Below are positions 1-8,733 of a stretch of DNA of 12,076 nucleotides, in pieces (the stretch's first letter is position 1; each line of letters opens with the position of its first letter). The position numbers and the translations under genes were made by a program. This DNA is from Entamoeba invadens IP1 (Eukaryota > Evosea > Mastigamoebida > Endamoebidae): assembly GCF_000330505.1 (NCBI RefSeq), contig NW_004440406.1, positions 1 through 12,076 of the forward strand, in the 5' to 3' direction. The notes beneath the pieces were generated by a model that was given only the letters and a program-made list of their open reading frames with translations, was not told where the DNA came from and did no database searches.

Positions 1-2023
1 AAAGTAATAAATACTAAAAATGATCATTTTCGAATCATTTAATAATATTATTGTTTTCTTTTTGATATAAATTATCGGTGTATTCGTTATAATAATTAAT
101 TAATTGAATAAATAAAAATTATTAATTAAATAATAATTATTATTGATATTATTGTTGAAACAGTACTTATAATTAACATCGCATTTATGTACATCAATTT
201 ACTGATTATTGATGTAAATTAATCTATGTATCTTCATTATATTTTTTTAATATACTGGAGGCACAAATCATTGTGCATCATGTTAAATATTTAAAATAAG
301 TTGTTTTAAAAATTATTATTTTTAAACAAAATGTAAAATTACAAACAAAAACAAATGCTAAACATAGATATTAAACAATGGTTAAAATCAAACATTCATC
401 GACAATAACATTCATTTTATAAATAATATTTTAAAAATCAAGTATCAATAAAAATATTTGAGTTGATAAAGTGTTTGATATTACATTCCTTTTTGAAATT
501 GATTTTAAATATACTGTTGATTATTCACACATTAAAATTATTTTGTTTTAATATCGTTCTAAAATTTTGCTATTACATCGGTTATGATTTCATTTTTTGA
601 CTATAGTCAGTATAAAACGTAATGTGTTCAGAATAATTATCTTATTATTAAATAGTCGTATTTATGTTTAAAATAATGAAAATTGGGTAAAAACTAAAAA
701 ATGTATAAAAACTAAAAGAATTCAATGGGTTTTTAAAATCATTTACAGAAATTATCCACTCAGTTTAGTCCAAAAGATACTGGCTAATTTTAAAGCAAAT
801 AACTTTGTTAGAGTGACTATAGTATCAAAGTTCATGTTCATATTTATTTGTATTTTGTGTTTTCAAAGTGTAAATTCAAACAAAATGTTTACTCTTAAAC
901 TGACTTTTGTTTAGTCATATTTGATGTAATTGATTTTTGATACAACAAAAAATATTCTATTGTTTAAAACTGTTTTGGTGTCTAGTGGTGATGATATAAC
1001 ATAAATATTACTTATGTTCTTTATAAAATCGTTGTTGTTGTAAATGAAAAGACAAAATTGATAAACATAATATCAATGTTTATACACAGTTTTAAACTAA
1101 AAACAACTGAAAGCAATAATTAACACCAAATTGATTAACATCATTTAAATGAATATAAAAACAATTAAAATAAAATAACATAAAACAATATATTTTGATT
1201 ATTGTTAAATGTAATAAGTTAAAATATCATTATTATTTAAGGTTCGATAAATAATCAAATTAAAAAATAAATATTATTTGTAAATGTCACATTTTTCATT
1301 GTATTATTTAAAAATAATACCGATTAGTACATTAAACATATTAACACAATGTAACTTATCATGTGCAAATATCTCAAAAAAATATTTGTTACACAAATTG
1401 TAATTAATTGAGAAAATTTTAATCTATATTCCAAAGACAAAACAAAAAAGTTACAAACATTAAATAATGACACTTACTATTACAACTCACACCCAATTAA
1501 TATGATGATAAATATTTGTCTTTACATATCATAAACCAAAATTTGTGATTACTTCGAAGTTAACTCTTTAATTTATTTCCTGTTGTTCAGTATGTGATTT
1601 CAAACTTTATATTGCATACTTATCAATTTATTATATACAAGTTACAAAATCAAAAAACGCACATTTTGTATGTATTTTGATACTGTCTTTTTTGTTCATA
1701 CATTTTAATTATGTTGTTAATTTATTGAATTTGAGTTTTGTTGTTTTCAAATTTGTTATAAAATTTACAACTTAATCAATATCAAGTTAGTCTTATTTTG
1801 TAAAATATAAAACAATTCCAATGTTATTAAAAATTCTACTTATAAAATAGAAATATCTAAAACAAACACAATAAATATCATTATTAAACACTATGTCTAT
1901 TTTAATAATTAAACAATTCGACCTGACAAATTTTGATATCAATGTTTAAAATTGATTTGTGTAACAACTGAAGAATAAACAATTTATTAAAATTTATTCA
2001 ATTTAAAATGATTATTTTTGAAC

Positions 2024-2056
2024 AATTTATTGATATTGAAAAAATATCAATAAATT
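2024..2056. repeat. Perfect 14-bp inverted repeat (hairpin)
   Basis: AATTTATTGATATT at 2024-2037 is followed, after a five-base spacer (GAAAA), by its exact reverse complement at 2043-2056. The stem is entirely A/T apart from one G-C pair. No flanking gene explains it as a terminator. In DNA this AT-rich, perfect arms of this length with a short loop are uncommon but can arise by chance. Confidence 0.7.
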
Positions 2057-2400
2057 ATTTTAAAATAAAAAAACGAAAGATTTTTTAAATGAGTAAAAAC
2101 AAATTATATTACAAATAATATTCATATTTTTTGTGTATTTCTAATGAACAATTATCAAAAATCATTTTTATTATATGAAACTTTTAAATATTTATTTTTA
2201 TTTTTATTGAATAAATAAATGAAACCGATAATTATTAACATTAGTTTCTAAAAATAATTATCGCAGAAATTGTGGTATTGTAACGTACGGATTAACAAAA
2301 GAAATAAACATTTTGGTTATAAAAAAATGACGTGGGTAATTAGAATTGTAATTTTAAAAAACTATGACAATCAACAAAATGATAAAACGTTTATTGTGTA

Positions 2401-2425
2401 ATATATATATATAGATATAGATATT
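2401..2425. repeat. AT dinucleotide microsatellite
   Basis: About six AT units run from 2401 to 2413 and continue into two imperfect GATATA units up to about 2425. This is a simple-sequence repeat with no coding context. Confidence 0.7.
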
Positions 2426-3021
2426 AAACAAATTCATTTTATTCATCAATTGAAAAAACATAAAGTAAACATACAAAATGTTGTACATTTATAACTTTGA
2501 TTGTAATTTTTATTAAAATGTGAATATTTATAAAATTTTTTCAAAATACCACTATATTAAAGTTTCATTTATATTTAAAGTTTTTGATTTTTTACATAAA
2601 TTTTGTTTAAACGTTATAAATGTAATTTAGTCAACCAGACAACGTTTAAAACATCATTGAATAGTTTGATTCAATGTCAATAAATTGCATTTTGGATATT
2701 ATTAATAATTTTAAAAACAAAATGGGTATTATAACAATCCAATTTGGTTTAAAAATCAACAATATATTTGAAATGATTATTATAATATTATTATATAAAA
2801 ACAAACAGAGTATTTATTTATATTAACATAATATAATAGCCAAGAAAAAATAGATGGTTGAAATAGTTATGTGTAAATTAAAAATTGATTATTTTTATTA
2901 TTTTTATTTGGTTCTTATTGGTGTATAATTATTAAATTTGTTTAACGTTTTAAAATGAACAATAATTAAAAACATTTAAGTACGGTTTGTGACTGTACAA
3001 GTTTTTTATGGTTGGACAAAT

Positions 3022-3077
3022 ATTATTCAATTGTTTTTTGAATAATTTAATTTTTTTACTATTTTAATATTAAAATA
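3022..3077. repeat. Adjacent AT palindromes
   Basis: A 9-bp hairpin (ATTATTCAA at 3022-3030 with its complement at 3038-3046) is followed closely by an 18-base perfect palindrome at 3060-3077 centred on AATATT. They sit just upstream of the TTCnnGAA cluster at 3131. Whether the two are related is unknown. Confidence 0.6.
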
Positions 3078-3130
3078 AAGTTGTTATTTTTTTAGTTTGC
3101 TTATTAATAAATTTTTAATATAATACTGGT

Positions 3131-3398
3131 GATTCCGGAATCGGTTCGGGAACCGTCATGTTCCGGAATCAAAAGTTTGGGAATATTTTTTTTATGAAGT
3201 TCGGGAACTTGTGTGTTCGGGAACTTATTGGTTCGGGAACACACCAATTTTAAGTTTGGGAATCAGGATGTTCCCGAACCGAGGTTAAAAATATTCCGGA
3301 ATATTTTTTGATTCCGGAATCGGTTCGGGAATTTGATAAAAAAAATAAAATTCCCCAAATAATTTCCTGGAATATTCGGGGAGTGTTTCGACAACACT
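3131..3398. repeat. Cluster of TTCnnGAA near-palindromes
   Basis: At least nine near-palindromic units with the core TTC-NN-GAA occur in about 200 bases. They are GATTCCGGAATC (3131-3142), CGGTTCGGGAACCG (3142-3155), TTCCGGAA (3161-3168), AAGTTCGGGAACTT (3197-3210), GTTCGGGAAC (3215-3224 and 3231-3240), the inverse form GTTCCCGAAC (3270-3279), ATATTCCGGAATAT (3291-3304) and GATTCCGGAATC again (3310-3321), followed by another TTCGGGAA. A 22-base stretch at 3131-3152 recurs exactly at 3310-3331, and CGGTTCGGGAAC (3142-3153) recurs inverted at 3270-3281. The tail contains TTCCTGGAA (3364-3372), a CCCC/GGGG pairing (3353-3356 with 3378-3381) and a 6-bp hairpin (3382-3387 with 3393-3398). The patch is far more GC-rich than its surroundings. 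No ORF explains it. It could be a repeat or transposon piece, or a multi-site protein-binding array. The core equals the minimal heat-shock-factor dimer pattern, but the units are not in regular phase. Confidence 0.85.
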
Positions 3399-4165
3399 AT
3401 TTTATACCAAAAATTTATTTTGTGGAAATTTATCTGATATAAAAAATCAAGTTAGCAAAACAGAACAAAAATTACAAAAGAAAGAATATAAAAAATGTTT
3501 ATAAAAACAAAAATAAATTATAAAAGCCGCATATTGGATAAGTCAAACGTAAAAAATTTTGTTTACAAAAAGTAACAAATAACAATAGTTGCAAGTAAAA
3601 ACAGATTTATATTAGCGTTCATTGATTGAATTAAATTAAAATTTGTGTTGATATTAAAATAGAAAAACATGCTTATGTATCAATACGAAAAAAATAATAT
3701 TCAAAAACGTAATATATCACAACAACAAAACAAAGCCATCACACACTACTTTGAAAACAATTCAAAATTGATCAAAGACCCAATTAACATTAATATTGTA
3801 TAAATAAAACAATGTTTCCAATGCAAAATAATTGATTATTAACCAACCAAATTATAGAGAATTGTATAAAAAGTATTCGTTTTTAACAACAATAAAAAGA
3901 ATATTGTTTATTAAAATTTAAAGACAACAAAAAATAAAAAATACACCAAATAAATTACAAAATAATGTAATGATTTATTTGAAATAAACTGATTAGTAAA
4001 AAAATAATTAATAATATTTATTTATAATGATATTTATAATTGTCTTAACTTCATTTATCAAACTTGATTGTGAAAATTAACAATGAACTTTTATGGTTTT
4101 TAAATTAATGACTAAATTATTATTATAATTTTTGTTTTCATTAAATGACCTATTTCGTTGGATCT

Positions 4166-4174
4166 AATTATTCA
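4166..4174 (+). promoter_or_regulatory. Putative Inr-like element
   Basis: AATTATTCA matches seven of nine positions of the Entamoeba initiator consensus (AAAAATTCA, known from E. histolytica). It ends one base before the ATG at 4176. Entamoeba 5' leaders are typically very short, so the position is plausible and favours the 4176 start. No convincing TATA or GAAC element was seen further upstream. In DNA this AT-rich the match may be fortuitous. Confidence 0.35.
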
Positions 4175-4175
4175 A

Positions 4176-5606
4176 ATGAAAATTTCCCCTGTTTCGTTCA
4201 ATCAACGAATACAATTACAATACATTCAAAATGAACCTACCCAAATAGTGTCAAAACCCATACCTAAACCACCAGTTTATAACACCGTCGCAGTGAAAAC
4301 AAACATTCCAAATCGATCTTCAAGTGATTACATACCATTTGTTTTGAACACTACAAAAGACCAAAAACAACAACCTTTAGTTTTTCCAAACGAAAAAATA
4401 TATTTAAGTCAAGTCTTGTCGCTACAAACATGTCATAGTCCAACACTCTCAGAACCAAAAACATCACACATTACAACTTTGACACCGATTTCACCAATTG
4501 TCCATCAAAATTGTGGCACTCCTCAATGTGATGGTGATTGTATTACAGATACTGATGACAACAATAGAACGGTTTTTGAAAAACAACCTTTAGAAAAAAT
4601 TTTGGGGTGTGTTAAAAATTGTCTGGACTCTATTAATACAGAAATTCACACTTTAACGTTGTCTGAATTGTATTTAAGTGTTCTATATGATAAATGTCTC
4701 GAAATTATACAATTTTTTGATGATAAGAATATTGATTTAAGAATGTTTCCATTTGATGATCCTACTTTATTCAACGAAAAAAGTAAGCATACAACTTCAT
4801 CATCACAGTTACATTTCCTAAAAGAAGAAAACAAAACGAATACATATGAAACACCAAATGAAAACAGTGTTTTTTATAATAAACAAGATGTTAATGTGAA
4901 TATATTAGAAGATGATAAATCATTAGAGAATTATTCGGACATAGAAAAAGAAGTTGAAAGTGATGAAATTTCAAAAGAAAGCATAAAACACTATGATAAA
5001 TATGATGAAAGTGATTCTGAAGTGTATCAAACAATAAATATAACTTACAAAGAAATTGATACAAATTTCCATGATGTCTCGAAAGTTTTTTTAAACACTC
5101 GGCCACTTTTGAGATACATCAACAAAAACATTTCTAAAGTGACCAAAATATGTTCATTGGTTATTGGAGATGGAAATAGTTATAATGCATTCAAAATCGA
5201 TTATAATAAACTTCTTAACTCAAACAACGTTGTTTGTGGTGTTCTAACAAAAAACAATTTGTATATTATTCACATTGGGAACCTTTCTACATACAAAAAA
5301 CAATGGAGTTTGTGTGAAAAATATTCAATCGTCCAAATTTTTAAAAATGGAAATGTTGTTAACGCAATGTGGGTTCTTAAAAACACAAAAAATAAAGAAG
5401 ACATCAATGCGTTTGATTGTTCAATTCAAGAAAAATCAATCATGTTAAATTTCCATTCTTTGTTTTATATTAATACAACCAGTGTCAATAAAAATGTAGA
5501 GTTTGACGACAGTTTTGACAATTATTTTAAACCTTATCATAGAACAGAAATACACATGGAAGACATCCAAAATGTCAAACAGGTGATCTTTTTTACTTAC
5601 AAATAA
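4176..5606 (+). CDS. Hypothetical protein with possible TLDc-like C-terminus
   Basis: This is an intact 476-residue frame starting at the ATG at 4176. The frame stays open six codons further to a TTG at 4158, which is not a credible eukaryotic start. Residues 1-125 are Pro/Thr/Gln-rich and look disordered, with a small Cys cluster (CGTPQCDGDC, about 113-122). Residues 135-185 look helical. Residues 243-285 form an acidic Glu/Asp/Ser-rich linker. The C-terminal part (about 320-476) alternates hydrophobic strands, including VFLNTRPLLRYI, KICSLVIGDGNSYNAF, IVQIFKNGNVVNAMWVL and a final VKQVIFFTY. Their order and spacing resemble the divergent TLDc domains common in Entamoeba, which in other eukaryotes are linked to V-ATPase binding and oxidative-stress resistance. 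I see no signal peptide or membrane helix, so it is probably cytosolic. The TLDc assignment is by pattern only; the protein could equally be a lineage-specific family of unknown function. Confidence 0.8.
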   Translation: MKISPVSFNQRIQLQYIQNEPTQIVSKPIPKPPVYNTVAVKTNIPNRSSSDYIPFVLNTTKDQKQQPLVFPNEKIYLSQVLSLQTCHSPTLSEPKTSHITTLTPISPIVHQNCGTPQCDGDCITDTDDNNRTVFEKQPLEKILGCVKNCLDSINTEIHTLTLSELYLSVLYDKCLEIIQFFDDKNIDLRMFPFDDPTLFNEKSKHTTSSSQLHFLKEENKTNTYETPNENSVFYNKQDVNVNILEDDKSLENYSDIEKEVESDEISKESIKHYDKYDESDSEVYQTINITYKEIDTNFHDVSKVFLNTRPLLRYINKNISKVTKICSLVIGDGNSYNAFKIDYNKLLNSNNVVCGVLTKNNLYIIHIGNLSTYKKQWSLCEKYSIVQIFKNGNVVNAMWVLKNTKNKEDINAFDCSIQEKSIMLNFHSLFYINTTSVNKNVEFDDSFDNYFKPYHRTEIHMEDIQNVKQVIFFTYK

Positions 5607-6055
5607 ATATTTTTATCATGTGAAATTGTTTTTTAAATTTGTGATGTGGTTTATAATTTGATATAAATTGTTGTTAAAAAAATAAAAATTTTACTATTTT
5701 TTTTCTTTTAAAAGACTTACAATTTAATACTTTTAACAAATAATAATATAATTAAAATAACATTCAACTGAATTTATTTTTCAAATACAAATACGAGGCA
5801 ATGTTATTTTGCTAGTGCTGCCTTTATAGAGTCAATTACAATTATTTAACAATTGTTTTTTAAATTAAAATCTAAAATTAAAAAAAACATAAAAATTCTA
5901 AATTATAAGTTACCATATAATTATTCTAGTTAATTACATAGCCAATAAAACACAATCCATAAACTGAAATGCAAAATTAATCGGCAATAATTTTAAAACA
6001 ACAATTTTAACTTTCAAACATCGTCAAGTTAATGCCTAAAATTGAGTAATTGTTA

Positions 6056-6076
6056 AAATGGGCTCGTCACCCATTT
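6056..6076. repeat. 7-bp stem, 7-base loop hairpin
   Basis: AAATGGG (6056-6062) and CCCATTT (6070-6076) flank the seven-base loop CTCGTCA. The shape imitates a tRNA anticodon arm, but no D-arm, T-arm or acceptor pairing is present around it, and the base after the would-be anticodon is a pyrimidine. No function can be assigned. Confidence 0.55.
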
Positions 6077-6597
6077 GATCTTCTGTTAAATTGAATCAGT
6101 CATCATGTGAAAGAAATAATGTTATAACAAACAAAGATGTATTATGATCGTAAGATACATTATGTAATATGTAAAAAATTTGGGTTTTTAACTCGAATAA
6201 ATTTGTCTCAAAATCTTAATGAATTGTTTAATAGGATTTAGTATAGTTCTGTTTGGCTGGTGTTTTTTATTCTTCATAAGGAGGTGTCAATTGCATAATC
6301 AATAAAATTGATGATTAGTAATTATTTCCTTGTGTTTAGAGCTTTTTTATTCACTAGATTGTAATGTCCCATTTTATTAGAATAATAACTAGTCACAATA
6401 AAACTTATGGTCATTTTTGGATTATATATTAAACATAAACTTTGGTCGAATTTTATGTTTTACTAAAATCATTATAAAAATAAAAAAGTCCAATCTGGAT
6501 AAATCTGATAAATGTTTTTAGTGAAATAAAATTTAATAAATTTAAATATTTAAAGGTTTGGATAAATTAGTTCTAACAAACCAAATAATTCTTTATA

Positions 6598-6622
6598 CTG
6601 TACATATAAAAATTATTTAAAA
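6598..6622 (+). promoter_or_regulatory. Putative TATA-like region of the Cys-rich gene
   Basis: TACATATAAA (6601-6610) and ATTATTTAAAAC (about 6612-6622) lie about 17-40 bases upstream of the ATG at 6639. The second resembles the Entamoeba TATA-like consensus (GTATTTAAA). The spacing suits the very short leaders of this genus. The surrounding AT-richness makes the call weak. Confidence 0.3.
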
Positions 6623-6638
6623 CAACATCTTAAAATAT

Positions 6639-8176
6639 ATGATTTTTATATTTCTATTAACGCTGTCTTTTGCTGTTTATAATTGCACGATGTCTTTTTG
6701 CGCTTCATTTAAAGATTCTGAAGACAAATGTAAAAGATGTGTAACAAGTTATCTTCTAAATTCCGAGGGAACATGTGACTTTGGGCGAGACAAAAAATGC
6801 GAATACCTTTTTATAATATGTGTTTAAAATGTACAGATGGATATATGTTTGACTTCTCAACCAAAACATGCACAATGGGTAAAGAGCTGTGTAAATTATA
6901 TTATAATGCCGTGTCAAACAATGTTTTGTGTTATCAATGTTACAACAACCTGACTGTATATACCAAAAACAACATGTGTATAGATTGTATTGCCACAAAT
7001 CCAAATTGTTTACAAATGGACACAGAAGACTGTAGTAGATGTCGTGTTTGTAGAAATGGGTATAAAATAATTGCTAATGAAACGTGTACAATTGTACCCA
7101 ATTGTGCATATACCAATAAAAATTCAATTAATTGCAAAAGTTGTATTGATGGATTTTATTTAGAAAATGATGAATGTAAAAGAGGTGACATATCTGATTG
7201 TGTTGTGTACGATAATGCCACTGTTTGTGCAAAATGTAATGAAGGTTTGTTTATACTTAACGGTAAATGTGTAAATTTGCCGTTTTGTCAAAAAACAAAC
7301 CGAGTTGCGACTAGGTGTGTACGTTGTATGCCTGGGTATGGGCTTAATGGTGTTAATTGCAGTGTATGTACAACCAACGAAAATTGCACTTCTTGTTATG
7401 CAAATTATACAAAATGCTCGACGTGTGTAGATGGAATGTATTCAAATGAAATTGGAGTTTGTGTTTCTTGTATTGTTATATGTAAATTATACAACGAGTT
7501 GTAACATTTGTACGAGTGGGTTTTACAGAACAAATGATGGAAAATGTGAAAAGAGTATTGTTGGTTTTTGTGAACAAGCTGGTATTGACACTGAAAGTGA
7601 TACCTACTTTGATAGAAACATCTCGACTGTTTGTACTCGTTGCAAACTCGATTATTATTTGGACTCAAATGACTCAAAATGTGTAAAATGCAAAAATGAC
7701 TCTTGCACACTATTTAATACCAATGAAAAATGTCGACAATGTAGTAATTGCAAATATGCCCAAAAAGAACGAGAAAAGAGTGTTTCATTAATGACAATTG
7801 TCGTGATTATGATATTATAAGATCAGTATGCATTATTTGTAACATAGGATATGCTTTGACCAATAATTATACTTGTGAAAAATGTGATGAAAAGTGTAAA
7901 TATGGATGTATCAATAAAGCAACTGAATGTAGTATATATGATACAAGAGATGTACCTAATTGTGCATCTTACAATGAAAATCATAAGTGTGTTGTATGTG
8001 AGTATGGTATCCTTGATAATGGTAAATGTGTTGTTGAAGATTATTGTAAAACAAAGTCATATGATGGAAATTGTGTTGAGTGTTTTACTGGCAAACAAAT
8101 AAAAGGTTATCCTTCATATTATGCCATATATAACAATTCTTGTTATATTCCACCCAAAATTATTCTTGTCGATTAA
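6639..8176 (+). pseudogene. CXXC-rich secreted/surface protein, three frame breaks
   Basis: The reading frame opens with a signal-peptide-like MIFIFLLTLSFAVYNC and then runs through about 22 CXXC motifs (for example CKRC, CLKC, CYQC, CAKC, CVRC, CSTC, CTRC, CEKC, CVEC), often in the form C-x2-C-x(n)-G-aromatic. The pattern is spread over four overlapping ORFs: 6639-6827, 6797-7504, 7431-7820 and 7748-8176. The frame must change within about 6801-6820 (near a five-T run at 6808-6812), 7472-7500, and near a four-A run at 7774-7777. The Cys spacing carries on across each break, so one ancestral gene of roughly 510 codons is implied. Such arrays occur in Entamoeba transmembrane receptor-kinase ectodomains and in the Gal/GalNAc-lectin intermediate subunit. 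No transmembrane helix, kinase or GPI-type tail follows the last motif, so the 3' end may be lost or the protein may have been secreted. The breaks could be genuine mutations or assembly errors at homopolymers. Introns do not explain them, because candidate GT...AG segments do not restore frame. Confidence 0.7.
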
Positions 8177-8349
8177 ACGATTTTTTGAAGTTAGTTATAG
8201 ACCTTACAGATAATAAACTAGATATAATAGTAGTATGTATTTAAAAATAAACAACACATTTTTATTTCTGATTAATAAAGATTTATTATTACATTGCTAG
8301 TAACGAAAAAAACAAAAACCTACAATGACTACCACCTTTACCAAAATAA

Positions 8350-8640
8350 TATTTGCCGCAAGTGTTTTTTAAATGAAGTCTGCATCTCGGCTACTGTTTG
8401 TGCGCCCCATGTAATTCACATTCCTTGTCTGTACTACATGGACGCGGATGTGGTTCCACACGCTTATGGGGGTTCAGAAGGGATCCACGCCAAGGGAGGA
8501 ATTGAAAGTTGGTGGAATGGGTGCACAAACAGACTGTTTAGGTGCGTCTTTATAAGCCTTTTTATGTTCCGTCTCACTCGGTATCCACAGACTCGAGGTG
8601 AATGTTCGGCACATATTCAATTTGGGAACCAGACCAAATA
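8350..8640. other. GC-elevated island with long-range pairing; candidate structured RNA or repeat
   Basis: The composition rises sharply above the surrounding AT-rich DNA. Bases 8394-8407 (CTGTTTGTGCGCCC) pair with 8519-8532 (GGGTGCACAAACAG) over 14 bp, with one G-U on the plus strand. The enclosed segment offers further helices: 8407-8413 with 8435-8441, competing for one base of the long helix; 8444-8446 plus 8449-8452 with 8457-8463; and 8485-8487/8490-8493 with 8509-8515. Downstream, 8574-8580 pairs with 8594-8601 with one bulge, and GTTCC (8566-8570) pairs with GGAAC (8625-8629). An open frame of 116 codons crosses the island (8294-8644), but its product is unlike Entamoeba proteins and I recognise no domain. 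I could not match it to tRNA, 5S, SRP, RNase P or spliceosomal RNAs. On the minus strand, T runs at 8318-8306 could act as a Pol III stop. Alternatives are a SINE-like fragment or a remnant of acquired DNA. Confidence 0.45.
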
Positions 8641-8733
8641 TTAAGTAATATTCCTATTTACTATAATTATAATATGAATAATTTATCAAATAGTAAAAAT
8701 GGTCGATTTTCAGAGGTGGTGGTGATGGAAACC

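Larger units (their letters stand above)
1..4157. other. 4.1-kb gene-free AT-rich region
   Basis: Neither strand has an open frame of appreciable length, and I recognise no coding exon, tRNA or rRNA. The base composition is uniformly very AT-rich, with frequent A and T runs and short AT palindromes, except for the GC-elevated palindrome cluster near 3131-3398, which is listed separately. A perfect 14-base palindrome lies at 17-30, and a 9-bp hairpin pairs 190-198 with 208-216. Entamoeba genomes are usually compact, so a gene-free run this long is notable. It could be decayed repeat or transposon DNA, an array flank, or an ordinary long spacer. No terminal repeats bounding the whole block were found by eye. 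Confidence 0.8.
5607..6638. other. Intergenic spacer, AT-rich
   Basis: No ORF or recognisable RNA gene lies in this 1-kb stretch. It contains a short GC-richer hairpin at 6056-6076, which is listed separately. It also contains a 6-bp inverted pair (ATCAAT...ATTGAT) near 6297-6311 and a 5-bp pairing of AGGCA (5796-5800) with TGCCT (5819-5823). It must hold the 3' end of the upstream gene and the promoter of the downstream Cys-rich gene. Confidence 0.75.

Noticed and set aside
3131..3331. Canonical heat-shock element array as a firm call
   Set aside because: The TTCnnGAA cores match a minimal dimer site, but neighbouring units are not in the continuous two-base phase expected of strong HSEs, and no heat-shock gene is adjacent. 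It is kept only as a hypothesis.
4158..4175. Extension of the 476-residue protein to a TTG start
   Set aside because: Eukaryotic nuclear genes start at ATG. The ATG at 4176 directly follows an Inr-like element, which suits Entamoeba's short leaders.
4144..4230. Upstream ATG at 4144 in another frame, about 28 codons
   Set aside because: It ends within the main gene, has no recognisable product, and lies upstream of the Inr-like element, so it is probably not transcribed.
6056..6076. tRNA-like anticodon arm (5-7 bp stem, 7-base loop with a CGT triplet)
   Set aside because: No acceptor, D-arm or T-arm pairing surrounds it, and the base 3' of the triplet is a pyrimidine, which is atypical for a tRNA.
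6793..6833. Programmed -1 frameshifting at the first break
   Set aside because: The T run does not form a standard X XXY YYZ slippery heptamer in the zero frame, and no downstream stimulatory structure was evident.
7457..7528. Intron starting with the Entamoeba-like donor GTTTGT inside the Cys-rich gene
   Set aside because: Pairing with the AG acceptors at 7498, 7516 or 7528 gives lengths divisible by three and leaves the reading frame hitting a stop. The removed segment also carries the expected cysteines.
6756..7710. Minus-strand ORFs opposite the Cys-rich pseudogene
   Set aside because: They are shadows of TGT/TGC-rich sequence on the other strand; no start context or domain supports them.
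8350..8640. SRP RNA, RNase P RNA, 5S rRNA or spliceosomal RNA
   Set aside because: I could not find the diagnostic core motifs of these families on either strand, only isolated short resemblances such as a TGTAAT and a GTAGTA.
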